22,764 nucleotides of DNA from Botryllus schlosseri. Lineage: Eukaryota > Chordata > Ascidiacea > Stolidobranchia > Styelidae. The translations under genes were made by a program, and so were the position numbers. Under the pieces are notes generated by a model, which did no database searches, was not told where the DNA came from, and saw only the letters and a list, made by a program, of their open reading frames with translations. Positions 19,601-22,764 of this stretch are shown piece by piece. The DNA is taken from contig ATSW01006712.1 of NCBI GenBank assembly GCA_000444245.1, positions 1 through 22,764 on the forward strand, given 5' to 3'. Positions within the stretch are counted from its first letter, which is position 1. Each line of letters opens with the position of its first letter.

Positions 19601-22600
19601 TATACATGCCTCTTATTTACATCGCCTAGGCCCAAGGTAGGTGTCTGATTTCAAAGACTACTCCAAATTGCTTCGACACCTTACTATCTTTTCAGTGTAT
19701 TGCAATCATGTGGTGTATTGATCGGATGAGAATTTCAATAATATGGCTGACTGACTGTTATCTTGACTTTATGCATTTTCATTTTTGTCTGTCGTTGTCA
19801 GAGTTTGCTTGGACCTGCACGATTTGGACTTCGGATAAGCGAAACGCCGGAACGGACGCAAAAGTCTTTCTACAAGTCTTTACTTTCCAAAAGAAAATGA
19901 TCAGTTTTTCCAAGCTAGATTAGAATCAAAACGACTGAATTCGCAAAACTTAAATTCATTCACAATTAGAGAGAAATACAACACAAATCAAGTTTAGACC
20001 ATATCGAATCATAATTGATTCACACAAGCATGAGAGTGGAAAATGTCTTGGCTCGTTTTGCACTATGCAGTTCTCCTGTAGCATTTTCAGGGAAACCATG
20101 AATTAGATTAGAATTGCAATGCGAGCAAACAAACATTTCACAAATTAGATTGAATTAGATTGCCGGCATGTCGCTCTAATTACTCTAACCGGATCACAAG
20201 AATTATCTAGTTTTTTCAGTCCGTTTCAGACCAACTTGATTTCAGATCTATGGCGCCAACGGAAAAACGAGCGAGATTCCAATCAAGAATGAGTCTGACA
20301 ATTTCGAATCCGGGCAGAAAGATAAATTTAAGGTCAGTAAAACATGGATTAATTATCGTATCAATTATGGTTGGGAATGATTTATAAGATACTCTTGGAG
20401 ATACGCAACTTCAATATACAATGGAGTGTACCGAAGGAGCTTAAACTATCTGTTTGCCTTGAATATTAGAATCTCATGCTGGTGACATCAAATGTGGTGA
20501 TACGATTGGTCATATACAATGGTCTTTTCAATTCTCTACTAGTTGCTGACGATTGCCCTGACGAATGTCAGCCGAAACTGTTCTGGTTCATTTCAATAAC
20601 AATATATTATTCAATTGTATATTGAAATGATCTCTGTTGCAGATTGACTTTGCGGATGTCGGAGTCATCTATAAGCTCCGCGTTTGGCACGACAATTCAA
20701 ACTCTTTCCCCGGATGGCATTTGGACAAGATTATTTTGGAACGCGTCGGGGGCAAAAAGGACCAGAAATATTCCTTCTTTTGCGGAAAGTGGCTGGACAG
20801 GTGACTTGAAATTGTAGGAAGACCGACCACCATCATGTTGACATTTCATGCCAAGACGTGATAAAATTACTTCAAGTAGAATTCGATAATAGAAGGACCA
20901 AAAGGCGTCAAGTAGATACGGAAGCCGTTTCTACCAGTTTTCATGACATTTTCACACGCGAAAGTGGTGCAAAATGTCAGCAAAACTACTTTCTGCTTCA
21001 CAAAGCCCAAAGCAGGGGTCCGGGTCACCAACACACGGTCCGTGAGGTCATATTTTGCTGCCCGGGATCTGATTTAAGATGTTTGGAAGAACGCAACTAA
21101 AGCACTTGGAAATGCTGAAATTTAGTTCTGTTTCAAAATGTTGTTGGTTTTCAAAATAAGCTATTGTCTCGTGCCCAACATACGCCTTGAGGTTCAATGA
21201 CCCAGACACTGCCTAGATCAAAACGCTAGACAACGGCTTAGGGCTTCCCTACAGGATCAATCTTTAGGATGAGATAGTCTCTCAGCTAGTAACATGTCTG
21301 GCTAGCCCCAATATCGATTCATTAGTCGTTGAAATGCGTGGTCTGGTATCGTATGCAGCTGATAGCTCAAAATAAAACGAAAATGACGATCATGATATTT
21401 CTTGTTCTTTTTGTACTTCTTTATTTAATAAAATATTACTTCTTTTGTGGCAACTATGACAGTCTCCTATGACATAAAGTTTTGAAAACTTGGTTGCCAA
21501 ACTGTGTGGCATATTTTCTCTCGATATTGCATTCTTGCGGCTCGCGGCCTCTACAGTAAAGTGGCCCACGACCAGTTTTAAGTTGGCGACCCCTTGTCCA
21601 AAGCGTAAGAAGTATGCAGTTTTGTCTGAAAAATGGTTCCATAAAAGTGGAAATAGTTTAAAAACATGGAATATTTGAGCCAGTAGTGCAAAGTACTCAT
21701 TTCATTTCCTCGAACAACCTTTGATTGATTGTTGCTGTAAAAGTTTTAAAAATCACGTATTTTGGTAACAGAGGGAAAGATGAAGGAGAAATTAGAGAGT
21801 TGTCTGCCGAAGGCTCCCTCATCCGCAATCCGCAGCCCCTGGTGCGATATATTGTTGCTGTAACAACTGGCGACATGATGAATGCTGGCACAGACGCTAA
21901 CGTCTCGTGCTGCTTGTTTGGAGAGCAAGGCGATACTGGCATGAGGCCGCTACGTGTTTCAAAGTCAAGTACAAATAAATTCGAGAGGAAGAATGTAAGT
22001 CTATGAAATGACTATTGAACTATTTCTGGGAAAGGTTCATTTACAAAAGTTTGCGAGTTTTGATTAGAGAGTAGTTCTAGTTGTGAATTTTGATGAGTAG
22101 TTCTAGTTCTAGTTGCGAGTTTTGCAATGTGAGTAGTTCTAGTTCTAGTAGCAGTTGTGAATTTTGAAAAGGGAGCAGTTCTAATTGTAGTTTTAGTTGC
22201 GGATTTTGCAAAGTGAGTAATCCTAGTTCTAGTTGCGAATTTTCAAAAGTGAGTTGTGCTAGCTCTAGTACTAGTTGTGCATTTTGAAAATTCATCAGTT
22301 TGAAAAAGTCTGAACTAGAGTGTGGAATTTACAATCCGACACAGTTTTACATTTTACGCTACATCGGGACTAACTATTTCTAGAAATGGTCTGCTTACAA
22401 AACTTTAAAATTCGCTAAATCGCTCTGGTCCGTTATTTATAACTCTCATGAAATAATTGACAGTAATGCAAATATAGCATGATATACCTAATACAAAGTC
22501 CGGTACAGCGGTATTACGAAAAAACAATAAGGGAAATGTATTTTTTGTTCGGCTAGTCACAGCTAGTGGGAGAATTGTCATTTTATTTCTTGCTAGTTCT

Positions 22601-22764
22601 TTACATCTTGGTTCTGAAGTAGCGAGAGAGAGTCGAAGGCAGTGGTGAAGGTTTTCATCGCTCACTTCTTTGCTAGGTCGATGAGTTTTCGATCGAGGCC
22701 GTAACTCTGAAGCAACTGACGAAAATACGGATCGGTCACGATGACTCTGGTCCTGGTATGCCTG
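7476..22764 (+). CDS. LOXHD1: LOXHD1-like multi-PLAT-domain protein, 5' part of the gene (21 exons, open at the right edge)
   Basis: Twenty-one exons join in frame to 2722 nt (907 codons) and continue beyond the window. Numbering from the ATG at 7476: a Ser/Arg/Pro-rich leader (1-190), then PLAT domains at about 194-315, 324-437, 447-562, 571-685, 698-816 and 828 onward. PLAT is a beta-sandwich that binds membranes or protein partners; vertebrate LOXHD1 is made almost only of PLAT repeats, lies along hair-cell stereocilia and is a deafness gene (DFNB77). Evidence for LOXHD1 rather than another PLAT protein is repeat-specific: domain 4 has NTGKINL and a long QLSPLDKIEVGHD loop, domain 5 has WTSDKRNAGTDAKVFLQIYG with WHDNS, both resembling human repeats 3 and 4 as I recall them. 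The true start is uncertain: ATG 7458 or 7476, or an exon further upstream. Role in this animal is inferred. Confidence 0.9.
7603..8226 (+). repeat. LOXHD1 intron 1: G- and D-family repeats
   Basis: TCGAGT/GACTTGA-rich stretches at 7655-7810 and 7985-8160 flank a short D-family piece at 7865-7960 (GTACTTTGCTAAAGTAGAAG, TTACTGACCATCTCTG). The order suggests a D-type insertion in a G-type element. No coding signal. Confidence 0.55.
8227..8421 (+). CDS. LOXHD1: LOXHD1-like exon 2 (Ser/Thr/Arg-rich leader)
   Basis: Acceptor ttcttttcag and donor GCAG|gttagc frame 65 residues such as YPPPPRSHSYTDSSTTTRR and RPSSSDSSRFSASARAPY. Composition indicates a disordered, positively charged region, possibly phosphorylated. 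Phases 1 and 1 match the neighbours. Confidence 0.8.
8430..8716. mobile_element. B-family foldback MITE copy in LOXHD1 intron 2 (core plus right arm)
   Basis: Starts with a core remnant GGCCGGTCACACTTTC and runs through GATTGTTGATATACAATGTT, AGTTCTCTACTAGTTGCTAA and TCGGCTGAAAATATTCAGGT to the terminus GAAGTTCTGTACCTCCAAGA. The left arm is lost. Fills most of the 376-bp intron. Confidence 0.7.
8798..8958 (+). CDS. LOXHD1: LOXHD1-like exon 3 (leader with YDPTRDRHMMDFYAKK motif)
   Basis: Acceptor gggtcgcag and the strong donor ATG|gtaagt bound 53 codons plus two bases. Contains IPTYDPTRDRHMMDFYAKKF, the only segment of the leader with the look of a conserved motif; the pattern Y-x-P-x-x-D-x-H-x-x-x-(F/Y) recalls short motifs in some ciliary proteins, from memory only. 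Ends phase 0. Confidence 0.82.
9405..10092. mobile_element. B-family foldback MITE, most complete copy
   Basis: The left arm (9405-9545) and right arm (9720-9794 plus 9999-10092) are inverted copies about 150 bp long: TCGGCTGACACTCGTCAGGGG...ACTAGTAGAGGATTGGAAAG against its complement on the right. Between them is a unique core (9545-9720) with GGGGCCGCTCACACTTTC and ATGCTGGTGACGTCATATTT. The right terminus TTCTGTACCTCAAAGAAGCT mirrors the left terminus of other copies. No coding capacity. The right arm is split by the insertion at 9795-9990. Confidence 0.8.
9795..9990. mobile_element. hAT-like MITE nested in the B-family element
   Basis: A 196-bp element with inverted ends CAATGTTCTATCTAAG and CAATGTTCCCTCTAAT (right end read on the other strand). 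It is flanked by CCTCTGAC (9787-9794) and CCCCTGAC (9991-9998), an 8-bp target duplication with one difference. The interior is rich in TGCGCA words. The 8-bp duplication is the hAT hallmark. Confidence 0.82.
10657..10709 (+). CDS. LOXHD1: LOXHD1-like exon 4 (53-nt leader exon)
   Basis: A small exon between ccccaacag and GG|gtgagt reading SAPERSYRFGSARNRHG. Phase 0 in and phase 2 out agree with exons 3 and 5. Support is mainly the strong splice sites and the frame; no domain. Confidence 0.72.
10768..10870 (+). CDS. LOXHD1: LOXHD1-like exon 5, start of PLAT domain 1
   Basis: After a basic stretch (RKRKSNKRE) PLAT 1 begins ADYKVTVTTGEKANCGTDAR, with the family G-T-D-A. The donor CGG|gttcgt is weak but is the only one giving the expected join to VYIRIFG in exon 6. 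Confidence 0.85.
10871..11802 (+). repeat. LOXHD1 intron 5: D-family repeat and possible retroposon tail
   Basis: 11030-11297 is a D-family copy in the opposite orientation, ending GATGACTACTTTGGTCACCTCTG. 11545-11628 ends in AATAAA (11607-11612) followed by CT units. The rest (11640-11800) is AT-rich without features. Confidence 0.55.
11803..11929 (+). CDS. LOXHD1: LOXHD1-like exon 6, PLAT domain 1
   Basis: Acceptor cttctttcag, donor AAAG|gtgtgt. Reads VYIRIFGRKGKTTKKRLYKK and ends SSYSFKVK, the central strands of the PLAT sandwich. The loop is unusually lysine-rich and has MFRFSKG where F-E-R/K-G is usual. Confidence 0.9.
12050..12126 (+). CDS. LOXHD1: LOXHD1-like exon 7, PLAT domain 1
   Basis: Acceptor ttttgtcag, donor CTCGAG|gtcggt. 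Reads DVDVGQIKSIVIEHDGIEER then HSWFLE, equivalent to the D-L-G-x-I-x-K-I-R-I-G-H-D-N...W-F-L-D core. The HD pair is kept, the preceding Gly is Glu. Confidence 0.9.
12308..12726. mobile_element. hAT-like MITE in LOXHD1 intron 7
   Basis: Ends CTGGGGTTCCCAACC and, inverted, CTGGGGTTGCCTAGG bound a 419-bp AT-rich element with ACCATGGCC / GGGGGCCAT just inside. A run of ten C lies at 12681-12690. Flanks TTTTACAT and CTTTTAAT resemble but do not match each other, so the target duplication is unproven or decayed. Confidence 0.55.
12895..13088 (+). repeat. F-family repeat, copy 2
   Basis: CTTATGAGAATGAACC and TAATTCTAATCTAATTTGAA occur in the same order as in the 2890-3410 copy (CATGAATAATGAGAATGAAC and onward). 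The copy ends near the exon 8 acceptor. Confidence 0.45.
13139..13292 (+). CDS. LOXHD1: LOXHD1-like exon 8, end of PLAT 1 and start of PLAT 2
   Basis: Of two possible acceptors, tccaatcag at 13138 keeps frame; the one at 13088 meets a stop. Reads KVTITKKGRSYTFVCGRWFS (the F-x-C-x-x-W end of PLAT 1) and then ADYQITTVTG, opening PLAT 2. Donor ACAG|gttttc, phase 1. Confidence 0.9.
13353..13443 (+). CDS. LOXHD1: LOXHD1-like exon 9, PLAT domain 2
   Basis: Separated from exon 8 by only a 60-bp intron. Reads GDKRGAGTDAHVFITIYGSK, the canonical G-D-x-R-G-A-G-T-D-A motif. Donor GA|gtaggt gives phase 2; reading through meets TAG at once. Confidence 0.92.
13444..13986 (+). repeat. LOXHD1 intron 9: G-family repeat, copy 2
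   Basis: 13749-13935 repeats the block GTGGAAAATAGTATCCAAAC, TATAATTC and GATTCATTAGAATTATTAC seen at 2398-2550, with more divergence. The preceding 300 bp show nothing recognisable. Confidence 0.55.
13987..14116 (+). CDS. LOXHD1: LOXHD1-like exon 10, PLAT domain 2
   Basis: Acceptor ttttatgcag, donor GACAGG|gtaaaa. Reads KKFERGKSDEFMLRTVNVGK and IRMEIDNQGFAPAWFLDR. The usual G-H-D-N is E-I-D-N, so the conserved histidine is replaced. Confidence 0.92.
14470..14712. mobile_element. B-family foldback MITE copy in LOXHD1 intron 10 (core deleted)
   Basis: Left arm fragments (CCCGGATATTTACGGTTGAC, ATCAACAATCGTATC) are joined almost directly to the right arm (CAATGTTCTTTCCGATTCTA, CCCCTGACGAGTGTCAGCCG, ACTATTCAATTGTATATCGA). 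It lacks the core found at 9545-9720, giving a near-perfect palindrome. It ends about 25 bp before exon 11. Confidence 0.7.
14737..14854 (+). CDS. LOXHD1: LOXHD1-like exon 11, end of PLAT domain 2
   Basis: Acceptor gtctgtattgtag, donor AAAA|gtgagc. Reads VVIVTATGRIFFPCGEWLSD, the closing strands and F-P-C-x-x-W signature, then a linker NEDPSGVAK. A B-family MITE ends about 25 bp before the acceptor. Confidence 0.92.
14983..15799. mobile_element. hAT-like non-autonomous element in LOXHD1 intron 11
   Basis: Inverted ends are CAGTGGTCGGGAACC and CAGTGGTCAGGAACC (right end complement), each followed by a GGCTCTT-containing subterminal segment. CTATAT lies directly outside both ends, consistent with a target duplication. 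At 15148 a second transposon end, CAGTGGCGTATCCAGGG, lies inside, so a fragment of another family is nested. No transposase seen. Confidence 0.7.
15825..15960. repeat. D-family repeat, copy in LOXHD1 intron 11
   Basis: CACTTCTACTTCTATTTGAC, TTTTTACTTACTTGTAAATC and TACTGGAGTGCCGAGCATCA parallel 11180-11280. It follows the hAT-like element by about 25 bp. The remaining 15960-16224 holds no feature. Confidence 0.55.
16225..16428 (+). CDS. LOXHD1: LOXHD1-like exon 12, PLAT domain 3 (first half)
   Basis: Acceptor catattttcag, donor ATCG|gtacgt. Reads FYTVTVFTGDVRGAGTNANV, FLTIFGDLGDSGRKRL, NFERGKKDVFRVK and IRKIRIG, nearly a consensus PLAT half-domain in one exon. Confidence 0.96.
16555..16965 (+). 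mobile_element. Two tandem R-family retroposon ends in LOXHD1 intron 12
   Basis: 16555-16765 ends AATAAACCTGATTGATTGATT; 16799-16965 repeats the segment GTGTCTGATCTTAAACATTA to GTTTTGATACAATTAAAATA and again ends in a TGATT-type tail. Two full tails in one orientation mean two insertions or a tandem retroposon. Confidence 0.6.
16965..17405 (-). repeat. F-family repeat, copy 3 (inverted)
   Basis: Several AATTAGATTAGAATTAGAAT-like words, then AGAGAGAAATACAACA, CTTGGCTCGTTTTGCACTA, TCCTGTAGCATATTCAGGAA and TTACATTACCGGCAT, the inverse order of 2890-3410 and the same order as 19900-20200. It ends just before the exon 13 acceptor tract. Confidence 0.65.
17442..17636 (+). CDS. LOXHD1: LOXHD1-like exon 13, end of PLAT 3 and start of PLAT 4
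   Basis: Acceptor tgatattccag, donor ACAG|gtgaaa. Reads GHDNSGVSPAWFLDRVVIDD, VYTFPCDRWFAKDEDDGRIT and then PYTVKVFTG of PLAT 4. All hallmark residues are present. Confidence 0.96.
17712..17885 (+). mobile_element. Penelope-like retroelement fragment, GIY-YIG endonuclease part
   Basis: A conceptual reading CDCGYLGRTSKRLQERINQ followed by HVPRFIR resembles the Y-x-G-R-T...R-x-x-E-H/Q-H start of the GIY-YIG nuclease found at the C terminus of Penelope-like elements. A short downstream piece resembling SAINSAIGK follows. The fragment is under 200 bp, broken, and has lost the reverse transcriptase and ends. It lies in LOXHD1 intron 13, same strand. Assignment is by motif memory. Confidence 0.6.
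17892..18061. mobile_element. B-family MITE core without arms, abutting LOXHD1 exon 14
   Basis: CATATTTCGCGTAGTTAG, CACACTTTTATCAAAATACTTC, GTATCATCTGAAAACAGTAC and TTATTCGAAATTTCGTACAG follow the cores at 9545-9720 and (inverted) 3560-3725 throughout. Neither inverted-repeat arm is present. The match reaches the AG of the exon 14 acceptor and may continue over the first exon bases. Confidence 0.7.
18062..18170 (+). CDS. LOXHD1: LOXHD1-like exon 14, PLAT domain 4
   Basis: Acceptor atttcgtacag, donor GAAAG|gttagt. Reads GDVRGAGTSANVYIILFGG and NTGKINLQGKFER; the NTGKI segment parallels NSGKI of human repeat 3. The intron sequence just before the acceptor belongs to the B-family MITE core. Confidence 0.95.
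18171..18642 (+). other. LOXHD1 intron 14: short B-family end, otherwise nothing
   Basis: 18305-18362 (CTTCTTGGAGGTACAGAACT, TATATTCATGAAATAAAT) is a left-arm tip of the B family. The remaining 280 bp up to the exon 15 acceptor show no repeat or coding signal I recognise. Confidence 0.55.
18643..18790 (+). CDS. LOXHD1: LOXHD1-like exon 15, PLAT domain 4
   Basis: Acceptor tctttctcgtag, donor GAGCAG|gtattg. Reads NRQVVCNIESASQLSPLDKI, EVGHDDSGAGPGWFLDKIIV and CNTTGCEQ. The LSPL insertion before the G-H-D motif is shared with vertebrate LOXHD1 and supports orthology. Confidence 0.95.
18838..19310 (-). repeat. E-family tandem repeat, interrupted by another element end
   Basis: ACTAGAACTAGAACCACTCA and TCTCGCAACTAGAACTAGAA repeat at 18838-18958, and CACAACTAGAACTACTCTAA resumes at 19237. 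Between them, CCCCTGGGTACGCCACTG ending at 19116 is the inverted end of a CAGTGGCGTACCCAGGGG-type transposon. The same tandem repeat in the opposite strand is at 22045-22300. Confidence 0.6.
19366..19465 (+). CDS. LOXHD1: LOXHD1-like exon 16, end of PLAT domain 4
   Basis: Acceptor cgttattgcag, donor CAAA|gtgagt. Reads VFPCSKWFATDEGDGLISRQ, the F-P-C-x-x-W and acidic D-G-L-I closing motif, then the linker SLRKEVLQ, like SLRKKRLKK in the human protein. Confidence 0.95.
19500..19760 (+). mobile_element. R-family retroposon 3' end in LOXHD1 intron 16
   Basis: GTGTCTGATTTCAAAGACTA, CTTCGACACCTTACTATC and TTTCAGTGTATTGCAATCAT match the copies at 1690 and 16799. Tail GGCTGACTGACTG is short. Same orientation as the gene. 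Confidence 0.6.
19802..19875 (+). CDS. LOXHD1: LOXHD1-like exon 17, start of PLAT domain 5
   Basis: Acceptor gtcgttgtcag. Reads KFAWTCTIWTSDKRNAGTDA then KVFLQ, matching the W-x-x-x-W-T-T-D...A-G-T segment of human repeat 4. Donor CAA|gtcttt is weak; a second identical gtcttt lies 12 nt upstream (AAA|gtcttt). Confidence 0.9.
19900..20200 (-). repeat. F-family repeat, copy 4 (inverted)
   Basis: AAGCTAGATTAGAATCAAAA, AGAGAGAAATACAACACAAA, CTTGGCTCGTTTTGCACTA, TCCTGTAGCATTTTCAGGGA and TAGATTGCCGGCATGTC match 16965-17405 in order. Begins about 25 bp after the exon 17 donor. Confidence 0.65.
20246..20332 (+). CDS. LOXHD1: LOXHD1-like exon 18, PLAT domain 5
   Basis: Acceptor ttgatttcag, donor TTTAAG|gtcagt. 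Reads IYGANGKTSEIPIKNESDNF and ESGQKDKFK, a standard middle PLAT segment. Phase 0 on both sides, so skipping this 87-nt exon would keep frame. Confidence 0.93.
20385..20626. mobile_element. B-family foldback MITE copy in LOXHD1 intron 18
   Basis: Left tip TACTCTTGGAGATACGCAAC joins a short core remnant (ATCTCATGCTGGTGACATCA) and the right arm (GATACGATTGGTCATATACA, ATTCTCTACTAGTTGCTGAC, GAATGTCAGCCGAAACTG, TATTCAATTGTATATTGAAA). It occupies almost the whole intron and stops beside the pyrimidine tract of exon 19. Confidence 0.72.
20643..20800 (+). CDS. LOXHD1: LOXHD1-like exon 19, PLAT domain 5
   Basis: Acceptor tctctgttgcag, donor GACAG|gtgact. Reads IDFADVGVIYKLRVWHDNSN, FPGWHLDKIILERVGG and YSFFCGKWLDR. 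W-H-D-N and W-H-L-D replace G-H-D-N and W-F-L-D, the same substitutions as in vertebrate LOXHD1 repeat 4. A B-family MITE ends within about 20 bp of the acceptor. Confidence 0.95.
20801..21771 (+). other. LOXHD1 intron 19: mostly unrecognised sequence
   Basis: 20801-21400 is of fairly mixed composition, with an open frame at 20858-21100 that matches no family I know. At about 21535-21605, CTCGCGGCC and AGTTGGCGACCCCTTG look like the inverted subterminal part of a hAT-type element (CAAGGGGTCGCCAACT). No partner end found. Confidence 0.45.
21772..21994 (+). CDS. LOXHD1: LOXHD1-like exon 20, end of PLAT 5 and start of PLAT 6
   Basis: Acceptor tttggtaacag, donor AAT|gtaagt. Reads GKDEGEIRELSAEG, then RYIVAVTTGDMMNAGTDANV and CLFGEQGDTGMRPL of PLAT 6, ending NKFERKN. 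An extra pair of cysteines (VSCCLFG) sits where V-F-I-T-L-F-G is usual; the human repeat also has a Cys there as I recall. Confidence 0.94.
22045..22300 (+). repeat. E-family tandem repeat in LOXHD1 intron 20
   Basis: Units of about 35-45 bp, each close to GAGTAGTTCTAGTTCTAGTT followed by GCGAGTTTTGCAAA, repeat six or seven times with spacing and base differences. The 72-codon antisense frame (22077-22295) is a product of the repeat and not a gene. The rest of the intron up to 22676 holds no recognised feature. Confidence 0.7.
22677..22764 (+). CDS. LOXHD1: LOXHD1-like exon 21, PLAT domain 6 (cut by window edge)
   Basis: Acceptor ctttgctag. Reads VDEFSIEAVTLKQLTKIRIG then HDDSGPGMP and stops at the end of the window, before the expected W-F/Y-L-D. 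Further exons must lie to the right. Confidence 0.92.

Noticed and set aside
20858-21100. 80-codon open frame in intron 19
   Set aside because: No recognisable family, no splice sites joining it in phase between exons 19 and 20, which already join perfectly.
22077-22295. Antisense frame rich in Leu, Gln and Glu resembling a leucine-rich repeat
   Set aside because: It results from the AGTTCTAGTT tandem repeat read on the other strand and has no conserved spacing of a true LRR.

Overview
This is a piece of an animal nuclear genome. It has spliced genes with GT-AG introns, exons richer in G+C than the AT-rich introns, many short DNA transposons, and protein families found in animals. The small introns (60 to about 1700 bp) and dense MITE content suggest an invertebrate, but I cannot name the species. 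Isolated N bases cluster between 3941 and 4769, as in a draft assembly.

Two host genes lie head to tail on the + strand. The first (1526-5308, four coding exons, 253 residues) is the ATXN7L3/Sgf11 subunit of the SAGA histone H2B deubiquitinase module. The second starts near 7476 and runs off the right edge. Its 21 visible exons (about 907 residues) encode a LOXHD1-like protein: a low-complexity leader of about 190 residues followed by five complete PLAT domains and part of a sixth. In both models every junction keeps the reading frame, and the exon sums are consistent, which is strong internal support. The genes have no evident functional link; one acts in chromatin, the other probably at a membrane or in ciliated cells.

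Layout: 1-1441 is a non-autonomous CACTA-like element with an internal tandem array. 1526-5308 is ATXN7L3. 5309-7475 is intergenic and repeat-rich. 7476-22764 is the LOXHD1-like gene. Introns and intergenic DNA are filled with repeat families that recur within the window: (B) a foldback MITE with terminal inverted repeats of about 150 bp; (R) a retroposon 3' end with a TGATT-type tail; (F) a TCTAATCTAATTTG-rich family; (D) an AAGTA/GTAGT-rich family with a GATGGTCAAAGTAGTCA end; (E) a tandem TAGTTCTAGTTGCGA repeat; (G) a TCGAGT-rich repeat; several hAT-like MITEs; and one Penelope-like GIY-YIG fragment.

I see no CRISPR array, tRNA, rRNA, operon or clearly new enzymatic system. The most unusual observation is a TIR-less copy of the B-family core that runs into the splice acceptor, and possibly the first bases, of LOXHD1 exon 14. 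Next are the 120-bp higher-order array of the CACTA-like element, the extra N-terminal PLAT domain, and the apparent absence of a SCA7 domain in the ATXN7L3 homologue.
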